DNA of 64,000 bases, taken from contig NC_084729.1 of the NCBI RefSeq assembly GCF_033807575.1, forward strand, positions 3,844,001 to 3,908,000. The letters run 5' to 3'. This stretch comes from Cydia pomonella. Lineage: Eukaryota > Arthropoda > Insecta > Lepidoptera > Tortricidae. Below are positions 21,001 through 33,000 of the stretch, in pieces (within the stretch, counting starts at the first letter, position 1; each line of letters opens with the position of its first letter). The translations under genes and the position numbers were made by a program. Below the pieces are notes generated by a model. It was not told where the DNA came from, searched no databases, and worked only from the letters and a program-made list of their open reading frames with translations.

Positions 21001-24000
21001 TCCTTATTCTTTCACTGATATGTGTTAAATTTGTTAAATATCAAAAAGTGGCGCCATCGCTCGAAACGATGCTGTCATATTTTGGCCTTTGATCTATGGA
21101 GTGTGGAATTAAGAGGAGTGGCATCTTTTATGGTAGAACTGTTGCAAAAGTGTCCAGCTGTCAGCTATAAATAATAGTTCCAAATCTCTCCAGAGTAGCG
21201 CTAGAGTAGCTAAGAACCTAGGGGCTATTGACGGAGTGAAGTGCGATGTCTATGATTTGATTTTTTTGTTCAAGTATTCTAGGTATTGTAGCGCCACCTA
21301 TTTATGGTTTTTTGATGACACTTTTTGGTATATGGAGATTTATTTCCTTACCTCCACCTTCCGTACTTTGATCTATTAGAGAGCGCCTCTTTTTGATATT
21401 TAACAAATTTAACACATATCAGTGAAAGAATAAGGATCAAAGTCAAATGGCGTTCTAAAAGTTTTAATCCTGATTAGAATAGATTAGATTTATTTATTTC
21501 TTAATATTTAGTTTACTTACTTAGTATTTCCTTTGTTGTTTTTATTATATTTGTTTGACATTTAGAATTTATTCTAGAAACAATCTAGACTAGTATTTTT
21601 TATACATTTTTTTTTGTATGACTATATTTTGTGACATCGGCAATTGAACTGCAGAGTATGCTACAAGAACTTAGCGACGCAAGCCTTGAGGTTGGTCTGA
21701 CGATGAACCAATCTAAAACCCAGTTAATGACCAACAGCAAGAAGCACGGGGTGACGGTGGATGGGAACATTTTGCAATATGTCGACGAGTATACTTATCT
21801 AGGCCAGATAGTCTCCTTCACAGATCGCCAGGACAAGGAGATTGATAGAAGGATCGAAAACGCCTGGCGGAGCTTTTGGTCTATGAAGGAACTCATGAAA
21901 GGTAAACTCCCAATTGCACTAAAGCGCAAGCTCGTCGACATGTGCATCTTACCCATCCTCACCTATGGTGCCCAAACCTGGTCATTAACTGAGGCGCAAA
22001 AATCACGGCTCAAGGTTTGTCAAAGAGCAATGGAGCGGAGTATCCTGGGTATCCGAAGATCAGACAGGGTGAGGAACACAGAGCTTCGCTCCAAAACCCG
22101 TGTCGTCGATGTTGGGATGAAGACCGCCAGGCTTAAGTGGGACTGGGCTGGACATGTCTGCCGGATGAATGATGACAGATGGGCTAAAATAGCCACTAGC
22201 TGGCATCCCCGGTGTAGTCGTGGCAGAGGCAGACCGAGAAAGAGATGGCGGGACGACTTTGATGCGTTTCAGCGGGACTGGCGGGACCTTGCTCAGCACA
22301 GGGAGGATTGGAAAGCTAGAGGGGAGGCCTTTGCCCAGCAGTGGGACACACAAATAGGCTATTAAAAAAAAAAAAAAAAAAAAAAAAATATTTTGTGAAA
22401 GTTTTAGTATAAAATTTGATCTATGAATTATATTCATTAGTATTATATATGGAATAATATTTACAACATCAATAAATTGCTCTGATAATTAGATTAAGAT
22501 AATTATATGTAATACTGTCTTACTATTCATAAGTGCTTGTTGCTAGGCCTACATGAATAAAGTATATTTGAATTGAATTAAAGACAAAAGAAATGTCAAT
22601 GTATACATAGCTAAGGCCAACCTAGGTATTGTCGAAATGTCAAAAAGAAAAAAACAAATATATTTACACAAACAAATACTATAGGACATTATTACACAAA
22701 TTGACTAAGTCCCACAGTAAGCTCAATAAGGCTTGTGTTGAGGGTACTTAGACAACGATATATATAATATATAAATATTTATAAATACTTAAATACATAG
22801 AAAACACCCATGACTCAGGAACAAATATCCATGCTCATCACACGAATAAATGCCCTTACCAGGATTTGAACCCGGGACCATCAGCTTCGTAGGCAGGGTC
22901 ACTACCCACTAGGCCAAACCGGTCGTCGAAATCTCAAATATCTCAACGATTTTAATTGCTTTAAATTACTTAAGGGGAAAATTTACAGGACGATCGTGAG
23001 ACCTGTTGTAATGTATGGATCAGAATGCTGGGCGACGAAAGTGACGGATGAAAGAAGAGTGCACGCAGCGGAAATGAGAATGTTGAGATGGATGTGTGGA
23101 GTGACGATAAAGGATCGGATTAAGAATGAGTATATAAGGGGAAGTTTGAAAGTAGCACCGGTAGCGGAGAAGATAAGGAGTGGTAGGTTGGCGTGGTATG
23201 GGCGTTTAACACATTCACTGCCGGGAACCCACTTGGTGGGCGCTCGTGAACTTTGTTCAGAGGCCGGACAACCCGCTGGGCGGGTTGTTTTGTACGCAGC
23301 TATAGACCACCGGTTTCTGGGGTAGTGCGCCGTTTTTTGTCTGGCAGTGAATGTGTTAATGAGGAGGGATGAATGCCATATAGGCAAAAGAATGTTAGGA
23401 ATGATTGATGGACGGTTTTGGTAGACCCAAAAAACGATGGATGGATTGTGTGAATATGTGATATGAGAAAGAAAGGAGTGAGTGCTGAGGTGACGAAAGA
23501 CAGAAGAGAATAACATGTCGAGCCGAGCCCACATAACGTGGGATAAGGGCAGGAGGAAGGAGATTTTAATTGCTAAAATATTAATACAATGTAAATTCAT
23601 ATTAAATGAAATTAAATGTCATAGTAATAAAATAGGTATAAAATCAATATAAAATTAAAACATAATAAATTGTCGTCATCAACAAAAACACAAACAAAAT
23701 CATGTGTCGAAAGATGGTAGTAAATTTACTGTGGCTACAAAGTTTTCTATGACAATCCACCTCTATTTACAAATTCTCTTTGGTAATATTATAAATGCGA
23801 ACTGATTTAGGTCAAATTTGGTATGGAGGTAGTTTAGTCCCGGGAAAGGACATACAATAGTTTTTATCCTAGAATTCATTCCCTAAGGCAGTGAAAAGGT
23901 GTAGTAATTTACTATGAGAAGCGCTGGTGGCCTAGCGGTAAGAGCTTGCGACTTGCAATCCGGAGGTCGCGGGTTCAAACCCGGCTCGTAAATGAGTTTT

Positions 24001-27000
24001 TCGGAACGTTATGTACGAAATATCACTTGATATTTACTAGTCGCTTTTCGGTGAAGGAAAACATTGTGAGGAAACCGGACTAATGCCAACAAGGCCTAGT
24101 TTACCCTCTGGGTTGGAAGTTCAGATGGCAGTCGCTTTCGTAAAAACTAGTGTCTACGCCAAATCTTGGGATTAGTTGTCAAGCGGACCCCAGGCTCACA
24201 TGAGCCGTGGCAAAATGCCGGGACAACGTGAGGAAGAAGAAGAATTTACTATGAGAGGTATATGAAAATAGAAAATACCAATCCAACGCAGACGAAGTCC
24301 CGAGCAAATAAATAAATAAATAAATATATCTTTATTTCAGACCCAGAAGTCCATATATGGTTAGTAAAATTAACTTAAAACCTATATTATTCACAAAGGT
24401 TATGCTATGCCAATCAGACCTACTTGACATAAGTCAAAGTAGATCTGACCTGCTCCATCCAATGCCACATTATGGGGCAGTTAAATCTGTCCGCAATCAC
24501 CTTCAGAATGCTGTTTCGACTTTCCCTTACGCGACCCATTAGTGACGTGATTTGTTTGACGACCGGTTTGGCCTAGTGGATAGTGACCCTGCCTACGAAG
24601 CTGATGGTCCCGGGTTCAAATCCTGGTAAGGGCATTTATTCGTGTGATGAGCATGGATATTTGTTCCTGAGTCATGGGTGTTTTCTATGTATTTAAGTAT
24701 TTATATATTATATATATCGTTGTCTAAGTACCCTCAACACAAGCCTTATTGAGCTTACTGTGGGACTTAGTCAATTTGTGTAATAACGTCCTATAATATT
24801 TATTTATTTATTATCGCGTGAAAATCGTCCGTGTGCGCTTGGGCGAACATTCCTGATGCACTGGGGACATTCCTGATGCAGGATGCAAAACCTGGTTAGA
24901 CTTATATTTACCTTGTAGCGTAATTTCGTTCATTTCCGCAGTGAAGTGTCGCTTCTTCTTGCCGGTGGTGCAGTGCTTGATGTAGGCGTATTTGGGCTTA
25001 TTTTCCTCGGGTATAATGTTCACCATCCATTCCTTGTTGGTCTCTGCTGGGATCTCTTTGACCTGAGAAACAATTTCAGTTTCACAAGTCAGTAATACTT
25101 CATTAGACGCGTTGTAATATTTCATAGAGGACCGGGTTGGCCAAGTGGGTAGTGACCCTGCCTACGAAGCTGATGGTCCCGGGTTCAAATCCTGGTAAGG
25201 GCATTTATTCGTGTGATGAGCATGGATATTTGTTCCTGAGTCATGGGTGTTTTCTATGTATTTAAGTATTTTATACATATTTATTTTTTTGATTCATTCA
25301 TTCATTCATTTCATTTCAACATTGTAAATAGTTTTTTAGAATTACTTTTATAGTTGTCATTTCTTTTGAATTATTTTTCTCACTGCACCCACATTCGAGA
25401 ATTTCTGTTTTGCCCTATGGTTGACTGGTAGAGAATGCCTTAAGGCATTAAGTCCGCCATTTGTACTTATTTTTATTGTGCAGTAAAGTTTAAAAGTAAA
25501 AAAAGAAAAACTCACCTATACAAAATATCAATATCAGCCAGCCAAAATGTATGGTAGAGTCTATTTTGTTTCTAACTTTATGGTAGTGATCAAAAAGTGT
25601 ATTAAGAGCCCTTAATCCTTGGAGCGTTCTCCGATTTCACGAAATAACGCTCGATAGATGGCGTTGGCGCTCGGTACGCGAGCGCCGGCAACGCGACGCG
25701 CGTTTCAATGCAGACTAGAATAATCTTGATAGTTTTCAATATAATTTCAAGCAACATTAATTTTAGTGTCATATGATATCATATGGGCACTCTTTATTTT
25801 ATTGTATATGCACAGTAGTTTTTTTTTTATGTACACTACTACTAAGTGTACAGACTACAGAGTGTACTATAACCCTTGCTCTTTATTCTGTCTCTTTCAC
25901 ACCAATGGAAAATGAAGAAGTTACTAAATGACTGCAGGTATAAATAAAGTATATTAGTGCGATAGAGAGACAGATAGTGTTTCGTTGTCGTATCGTAAAC
26001 GATTGGCATGTTGGCCACACACTTGCTTAGTGCCTAGCCAAAATACCAATCGTTTGCGTATATTAGTGCGATAGAGAGAGAGTAGTGTTTCGTTGTCGTA
26101 TCGTAAACGTTTGGCATGTTGGCTACGCACCCATGCTGCCCAGCCAAGATGCCAATCGTTTGTGCATATTAGTACGAGAGAGAGACAGATAGTGTTTCGT
26201 TGTCGTATCGATTGGCATGGTGGCTACGCACCCATGCTGCGTAGTCAAGATGCCAATCGTTTGCGCACATTAGTGCTATAGAGTTTCAGTGTTATTTGAA
26301 ATCACGTTAGGGTTTGTATTATTATTTTTGACCCGAATGAAGTCCATTCCAGGTTCTTATGATGGAGTCAGGAGTTGGTCACCGGAACTCCTAATCTACT
26401 CATTATAATTCCATCGTGCTTGGGCTCAAAAGATTTGCCCTGACGAACACCATCGATCTAGATGAGGTCCAGGGTCTCATGACGGAGTCAGGAGTTGGTC
26501 ACCAGAACTCCCCAGAACTCCTAATCTACTCATCATAACTCCATCGAGTTTGGGCTCAATAGATTTACCCTGATGAGCACCATCAATCTAGATGAAGTCC
26601 AGGGTCTCATGATGGAGTCAGGAGTAGGTCACTAGAACTCCTAATCTACTCATTATAATTCCATCGTATTCGAGCTCAATAGATTTGCCCTGACGAGTAC
26701 CATCGATCTAAATGAAGTCCAGGGTCTCATGATGGAGTCAGGAGTTGGTCACCAGAACTCCTAATCTACTCATTATAATTCCATCGTGTTTGGGCTCAAA
26801 AGATTTGCCCTGACGAGTACCATCGATCTAGATGAAGTCCAGGGTCTCATGATGGAGTCAGGAGTTGGTCACCATAATTCCTAATCTACTCATCATAACT
26901 CCATCGTGTTTGGGCTCAATAGATTTGCCCTCACGAGCACCATCAATCTAGATGATGTTCAGGGTCTCATGATGGAGTCAGGAGTTGGTCACTAGAACTC

Positions 27001-30000
27001 CTAATCTACTCATTATAATTCCATCGTGTTTGGGCTCAAAAGATTTGCCCTGACGAGTACCATTGATCTAGATGAAGTCCAGGGTCTCATGATGGAGTCA
27101 GGAGTTGGTCACCATAATTCCTAATCTACTCATCATAACTCCATCGTGTTTGGGCTCAATAGATTTGCCCTCACGAGCACCATCAATCTAGATGATGTTC
27201 AGGGTCTCATGATGGAGTCAGGAGTTGGTCACTAGAACTCCTAATCTACTCATTATAATTCCATCGTGTTTGGGCTCAAAAGATTTGCCCTGACGAGTAC
27301 CATCGATCTAGATGAAGTCCAGGGTCGCATGATGGAGTCAGGAGTTGGTCACCATAATTCCTAATCTACTCATCATAACTCCATCGTGTTTGGGCTCAAT
27401 AGATTTGCCCTCACGAGCACCATCAATCTAGATGATGTTCAGGGTCTCATGATGGAGTCAGGAGTTGGTCACTAGAACTCCTAATCTACTCATTATAATT
27501 CCATCGTGTTTGGGCTCAAAAGATTTGCCCTGACGAGTACCATCGATCTAGATGAAGTCCAGGGTCTCATGATGGAGTCAGGAGTTGGTCACCAGAACTC
27601 GTAATCTATTTATCATAACTCCATCGTGTTTGGGCTCAATAGATTTACTCCGACAAGCACCATCAAATTACCATTATGATGAATAGATTAGGAGTTCTGG
27701 TGACCAACTACTGAGTCCATCATGAGACCCTCGACTTAATCTAGATCGATGGTACTCGTCAGGGCAAATCTTTTGAGCCCAAAACACGATGGAGTTATGA
27801 TGAATAGACTAGGAGTTCTGGTGATCAACTCCTGAGTCCATCATGAGACCCTGGACCTGATCTAGATTGATGGTGCTCGTCAGGGCAACTCTATTGAGCC
27901 CATACACGATGGAGTTATGATGAGTAGATTAGGAGTTCTGGTGACCAACTCCTGACTCCATCATGAGACCCTGGACTTTATCTAGATTGATGGTGCTCGT
28001 CAGGGCAACTCTATTGAACCCAAACACGATGGAGTTATGATGAGTAGATTAGGAGTTCTGGTGACCAACTCCTGACTCCATCATGAGACCCTGGACCTCA
28101 TCTAGATTGAAGGTGCTCGTCAGGGCAACTCTATTGAGCCCAAACACGATGGAGTTATGATGAGTAGAGTAGGAGTTCTGGTGACCAACTCCTGACTCCA
28201 TCATGAGACCCTGGACCTCATCTAGATCGATGGTGCTCATCAGGGCAAATCTTTTGAGCCCAAACACGTTGGAATTATAATGAGTAGATTAGGAGTTCTA
28301 GTGACCAACTCCTGACTCCATCATGAGACCCTGGACTTTATCTAGATTGATGATGCTCGTCAGGGCAAATCTATTGAGCCCAAACACGATGAGGTTATGA
28401 TGAGTAGTTTAGGAGTCCTGGTGACCAACTCCTGACTCCATCATGAGACCCTGGACCTCATCTAGATCGATGGTGTTCATCAGGGCAAATCTATTGAGCC
28501 CAAACACGATGGAGTTATGATGAGTAGATTAGGAGTTCTGGTGGCCAACTCCTGACTCCATCATGAGACCCTGGACCTCATCTAGATCGATGGTGCTCAT
28601 CAGGGCAAATCTTTTGAGCCCAAACACGTTGGAGTTAAAATGAGTAGATTAGGAGTTCTAGTGACCAACTCCTGACTCCATCATGAGACCCTGGACTTTA
28701 TCTAGATTGATGGTGCTCGTCAGGGCAACTCTATTGAACCCAAACACGATGGAGTTATGATGAGTAGATTAGGAGTTCTGGTGATCAACTCCTGAGTCCA
28801 TCATGAGACCCTGGACCTGATCTAGATTGATGGTGCTCGTCAGGGCAACTCTATTGAGCCCATACACGATGGAGTTATAATGAGTAGATTAGGAGTTCTG
28901 GTGACCAACTCCTGAGTCCATCATGAGACCCTGGACCTGATCTAGATTGATGGTGCTCGTCAGGGCAACTCTATTGAGCCCATACACGATGGAGTTATGA
29001 TGAGTAGATTAGGAGTTCTGGTGACCAACTCCTGACTCCATCATGAGACCCTGGACCTCATCTAGATCGATGGTGCTCGTCAGGGCAAATCTTTTGAGCC
29101 CAAACACGTTGGAATTATAATGAGTAGATTAGGAGTTCTAGTGACCAACTCCTGACTCCATCATGAGACCCTGGACTTTATCTAGATTGATGATGCTCGT
29201 CAGGGCAAATCTATTGAGCCCAAACACGATGAGGTTATGATGAGTAGTTTAGGAGTTCTGGTGACCAACTCCTGACTCCATCATGAGACCCTGGACCTCA
29301 TCTAGATCGATGGTGTTCATCAGGGCAAATCTATTGAGCCCAAACACGATGGAGTTATGATGAGTAGATTAGGAGTTCTGGTGGCCAACTCCTGACTCCA
29401 TCATGAGACCCTGGACCTCATCTAGATCGATGGTGCTCATCAGGGCAAATCTTTTGTGCCCAAACACGTTGGAGTTAAAATGAGTAGATTAGGAGTTCTA
29501 GTGACCAACTCCTGACTCCATCATGAGACCCTGGACTTTATCTAGATTGATGGTGCTCGTCAGGGCAACTCTATTGAACCCAAACACGATGGAGTTATGA
29601 TGAGTAGATTAGGAGTTCTGGTGACCAGCTCCTGACTCCATCATGAGACCCTGGACCTCATCTAGATTGAAGGTGCTCGTCAGGGCAACTCTATTGAGCC
29701 CAAACACGATGGAGTTATGATGAGTAGAGTAGGAGTTCTGGTGACCAACTCCTGACTCCATCATGAGACCCTGGACCTCATCTAGATCGATGGTGCTCAT
29801 CAGGGCAAATCTTTTGAGCCCAAACACGTTGGAATTATAATGAGTAGATTAGGAGTTCTAGTGACCAACTCCTGACTCCATCATGAGACCCTGGACTTTA
29901 TCTAGATTGATGATGCTCGTCAGGGCAAATCTATTGAGCCCGAACACGATGAGGTTATGATGAGTAGTTTAGGAGTTCTGGTGACCAACTCCTGACTCCA

Positions 30001-33000
30001 TCATGAGACCCTGGGCCTCATCTAGATCGATGGTGTTCATCAGGGCAAATCTATTGAGCCCAAACACGATGGAGTTATGATGAGTAGATTAGGAGTTCTG
30101 GTGACCAGCTCCTGACTCCATCATGAGACCCTGGACCTCATCTAGATTGATGGTGCTCGTCAGGGCAACTCTATTGAACCCAAACACGATGGAGTTATGA
30201 TGAGTAGATTAGGAGTTCTGGTGACCAGCTCCTGACTCCATCATGAGACCCTGGACCTCATCTAGATTGAAGGTGCTCATCAGGGCAACTCTGTTGAGCC
30301 CAAACACGATGGAATTATAATGAGTAGATTAGGAGTTCTAGTGACCAACTCCTGACTCCATCATGAGACCCTGGACCTCATCTAGATCGATGGTGTTCGT
30401 CAGGGCAAATCTTTTGAGCCCAAACATGATGGGATTATAATTAGTAGATTAGGAGTTCTGGTGACCAACTCCTGACTCCATCATGAGAACTTGGACTTCA
30501 TCCGGGTCAAAAATAATAATGCAAACCCTAACGTAATTTCAAGTGAAAATGCGTTTTTCAGAAAATCGCAGCCAAATAACACTAGACCTTACTCATAGTG
30601 TTGTGTTCCTGCCGGTGAGTAAGGTTGCCAGAGCTCAACGAGGGGGGGAGGGGGTTAGGGTCGGCAACGCGCATGTAACTCCTCTGGAGTTGCAGGCGTA
30701 CATATGCGGGCCGTATGCTTGTTTGCCACCGACTTAGTATTAAAAAAAAAGTAACACTGAAAATCCATCAATAAGCGAGTCTGTTAGGCATACTGTAAAA
30801 AATGAACTTTTATTAAGATTTTCTAATCGCAGTATATAGCACTTCTCGGAACTCCGTAGCTGATTACGATCGCAACGAATGCCTGACAATCGAGCACAGG
30901 TCCGTCCTCTAAGCGCGCTCCGCGCGGACTGAGAGCGGGGCGTCGCTGCTGCGTGATTTATACGTGTTTTAAAAAAATATAAATTTACGGCAATGTAGGT
31001 CCCATAGTTACGATTTTTTTTATATAGGTTAACATAAAGTTACAGTTTGCTATAATATTATTTTTAAAGCAAAATATGCGTACAATTTGCGGAAATAAAA
31101 TATAATAAAACCCTGTTTTCGCCAAAAAAATGAAGAAAACTCGGAAGGTATTTTATCAGTTTTTTCAAATGAATCTTCGATTGTTAATCATTCCAGCCCC
31201 TCGTACGAGATATGTTGAATCAAATTGTAGTCATTCATGTACCAAATGATTCTTGTTTATAGCAAAATTGAGAACCGAAACACCACATCTCACTGCAAAA
31301 TTTGGAAAAGACTCCCAAAAAACCTCATTAAAAAAGAGGTTTAAAAGAGAAAATGAAAATTTGAACTGTTGGAGCCCCTAGTTTAGGAAACGATTATTTA
31401 AGTACGTTATCAGTTTTTGAATAAATACTAATAGTTACGTCGTAATCTTGAATGAAAAAGGAAGCATTTTACAAAATACGCTCGTCTGTAGGAATAAGGA
31501 CTCTTAAAATTCAACCAATTTTTGTTGATACGGAAGAAAAATTAGCCATACCTCGTCCATAGTGATCTCCTGTTCTTCAGCTATCTCGTAGATGAAGTTA
31601 TCGGAGATGGTGGACTCCTCCATGATGCTGACTTCGTTCTGAGCTGGTTGGTCTTCCGCTTCCGCCTGAGGTTGTGGTATGATCTGAGGGAAAACGTATA
31701 TTAAATATCATAGGAAAATATATAAATATTATAAGGACATTCTTACACAAACTAAGTCCCACGGTAAGCCAAGAAGACTTGTGCTGTGGGTACTCAGACA
31801 ATGATATATGTAATATACAAATACTTAAATACATAGAAAATATCCATGACTCTGGAACGAATATTTGTGCTCATCGCACAAATAAATGCCCTTACTGGGA
31901 TTCGAATCCAGGAAAGGACGGAGAACGGAGTAAGTAAGAACCATACCTCTATGATCTGCTTGGGGTCCTGCATCTTGGCGATGACCTGCTCCGCTTGAGT
32001 GATGGAAGCTTCAGCCTCCGTCTCCACATTGACCACAACTGCTCTTAAGGACACTACCAGGGGTGTTAAGATGACATACCTCTATGATCTGCTTGGGGTC
32101 CTGCATCTTGGCGATGACCTGCTCCGCTTGAGTGATGGAAGCTTCAGCCTTGTCCGTCTCCACTTTGACCACCCACAACTGCTTGCGTTGCAAGTTCTTT
32201 AGAGATCTGAAACATACAATAATTTTAATTACATATAGTTTTAAATGCCACCATTTTATTCTAGGATTCCATCATCAGTTCCTGACTTCATGAATATGGG
32301 ACGGACTGTAAAACAAAAAAAAGATTAACTATTTCTCTTTTTTTTTACCTAGTCCCAAACTCTAAGGTGAATTTCTTTATTACATTATTTGGTGGCCCAC
32401 TGCTGGACAAGGGCCTCCCTTCTTTTTCTCTAACCAGCCCTGACGCTACTTAAAATTTTAAATTTAAGTTTGTATTTTTTTTTTTGTTTCAAAGCTTTTA
32501 TACAATTTCATTTATTTATTTGTACACATGGACCCGGACCATTGGACACGGGTACGTCCTTAAACTACGTCCAAAAGAGAGGTATGGGCATTGTGAATAT
32601 CATCTCGCTTTGTGTGGTAGGGCACAGCACAGCGGATGTCATTCCAGATCTAGAGCAGAGCCCAACTGAGGAAGTACCTCCACCTTACAGAAAACCGCAG
32701 CCAAATAACACTACACAAATAACAGGGTCGGCAACGCGCATGAGACTGCTCTGGAGTTGCAGGCGTACATAGGCTACGGAGACTGCTTACCATCAGGCGG
32801 GCCGTATGCTTGTTTGCCACCGACGTAGTATAAAAAAAACGGACAACAAAATAAGTATTTACACCATTTTAAATGAACATAAACGCCAAAAATAACCAAC
32901 TAAAATAATTTAACAATTTCCCGACATTTGGTCTGAATCACCCCCTCGGCTGTCTGTGGTGACGGTTTTGAAAATGTATAATGCAAAGAGTAAAGAAAGT

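Larger units (their letters stand above)
20881..23797. mobile_element. Long-TIR element split by a 2.2-kb block
   Basis: Left arm 20881-21050 (AAAGAGAATTTG, GTAAATTTACTG, CATCTTTCGACACATGATTA) is matched in inverse by two separate pieces: 21375-21469 and 23700-23797. The split shows that 21470-23699 was inserted into the right arm. The middle (21097-21365) recurs at 54720-54990. Confidence 0.7.
26296..30542. mobile_element. 4.2-kb TIR-bounded element made of two opposed satellite arrays
   Basis: The ends are inverted copies: TTGAAATCACGTTAGGGTTT at the left and its near-complement ending ACGTAATTTCAA at the right, followed on both sides by a shared (ATT)n-like stretch and GACCCG. Between them lie two 120-bp tandem arrays in opposite orientation. 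No transposase or target duplication is evident. It occupies intron 6 of the THAP gene. Confidence 0.85.

Noticed and set aside
22060..22437. 125-codon minus-strand frame
   Set aside because: Shadow of the RTE reverse transcriptase on the other strand, ending in the poly(A) tail.
22983..23600. 205-codon minus-strand frame
   Set aside because: Runs across the RTE fragment and the inserted MITE; antisense of a known retroelement.
24562..24640. tRNA gene from A- and B-box matches (also at 23918, 39516, 50820, 59500, 62952)
   Set aside because: No pairing acceptor stem, the same head recurs many times with a common body, so these are SINE heads.
28049..28267. 72-codon minus-strand frame (and its twin at 29609-29827) as a gene
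   Set aside because: It is two satellite units whose recurring stop codon is mutated; other units are interrupted and no start context or domain exists.
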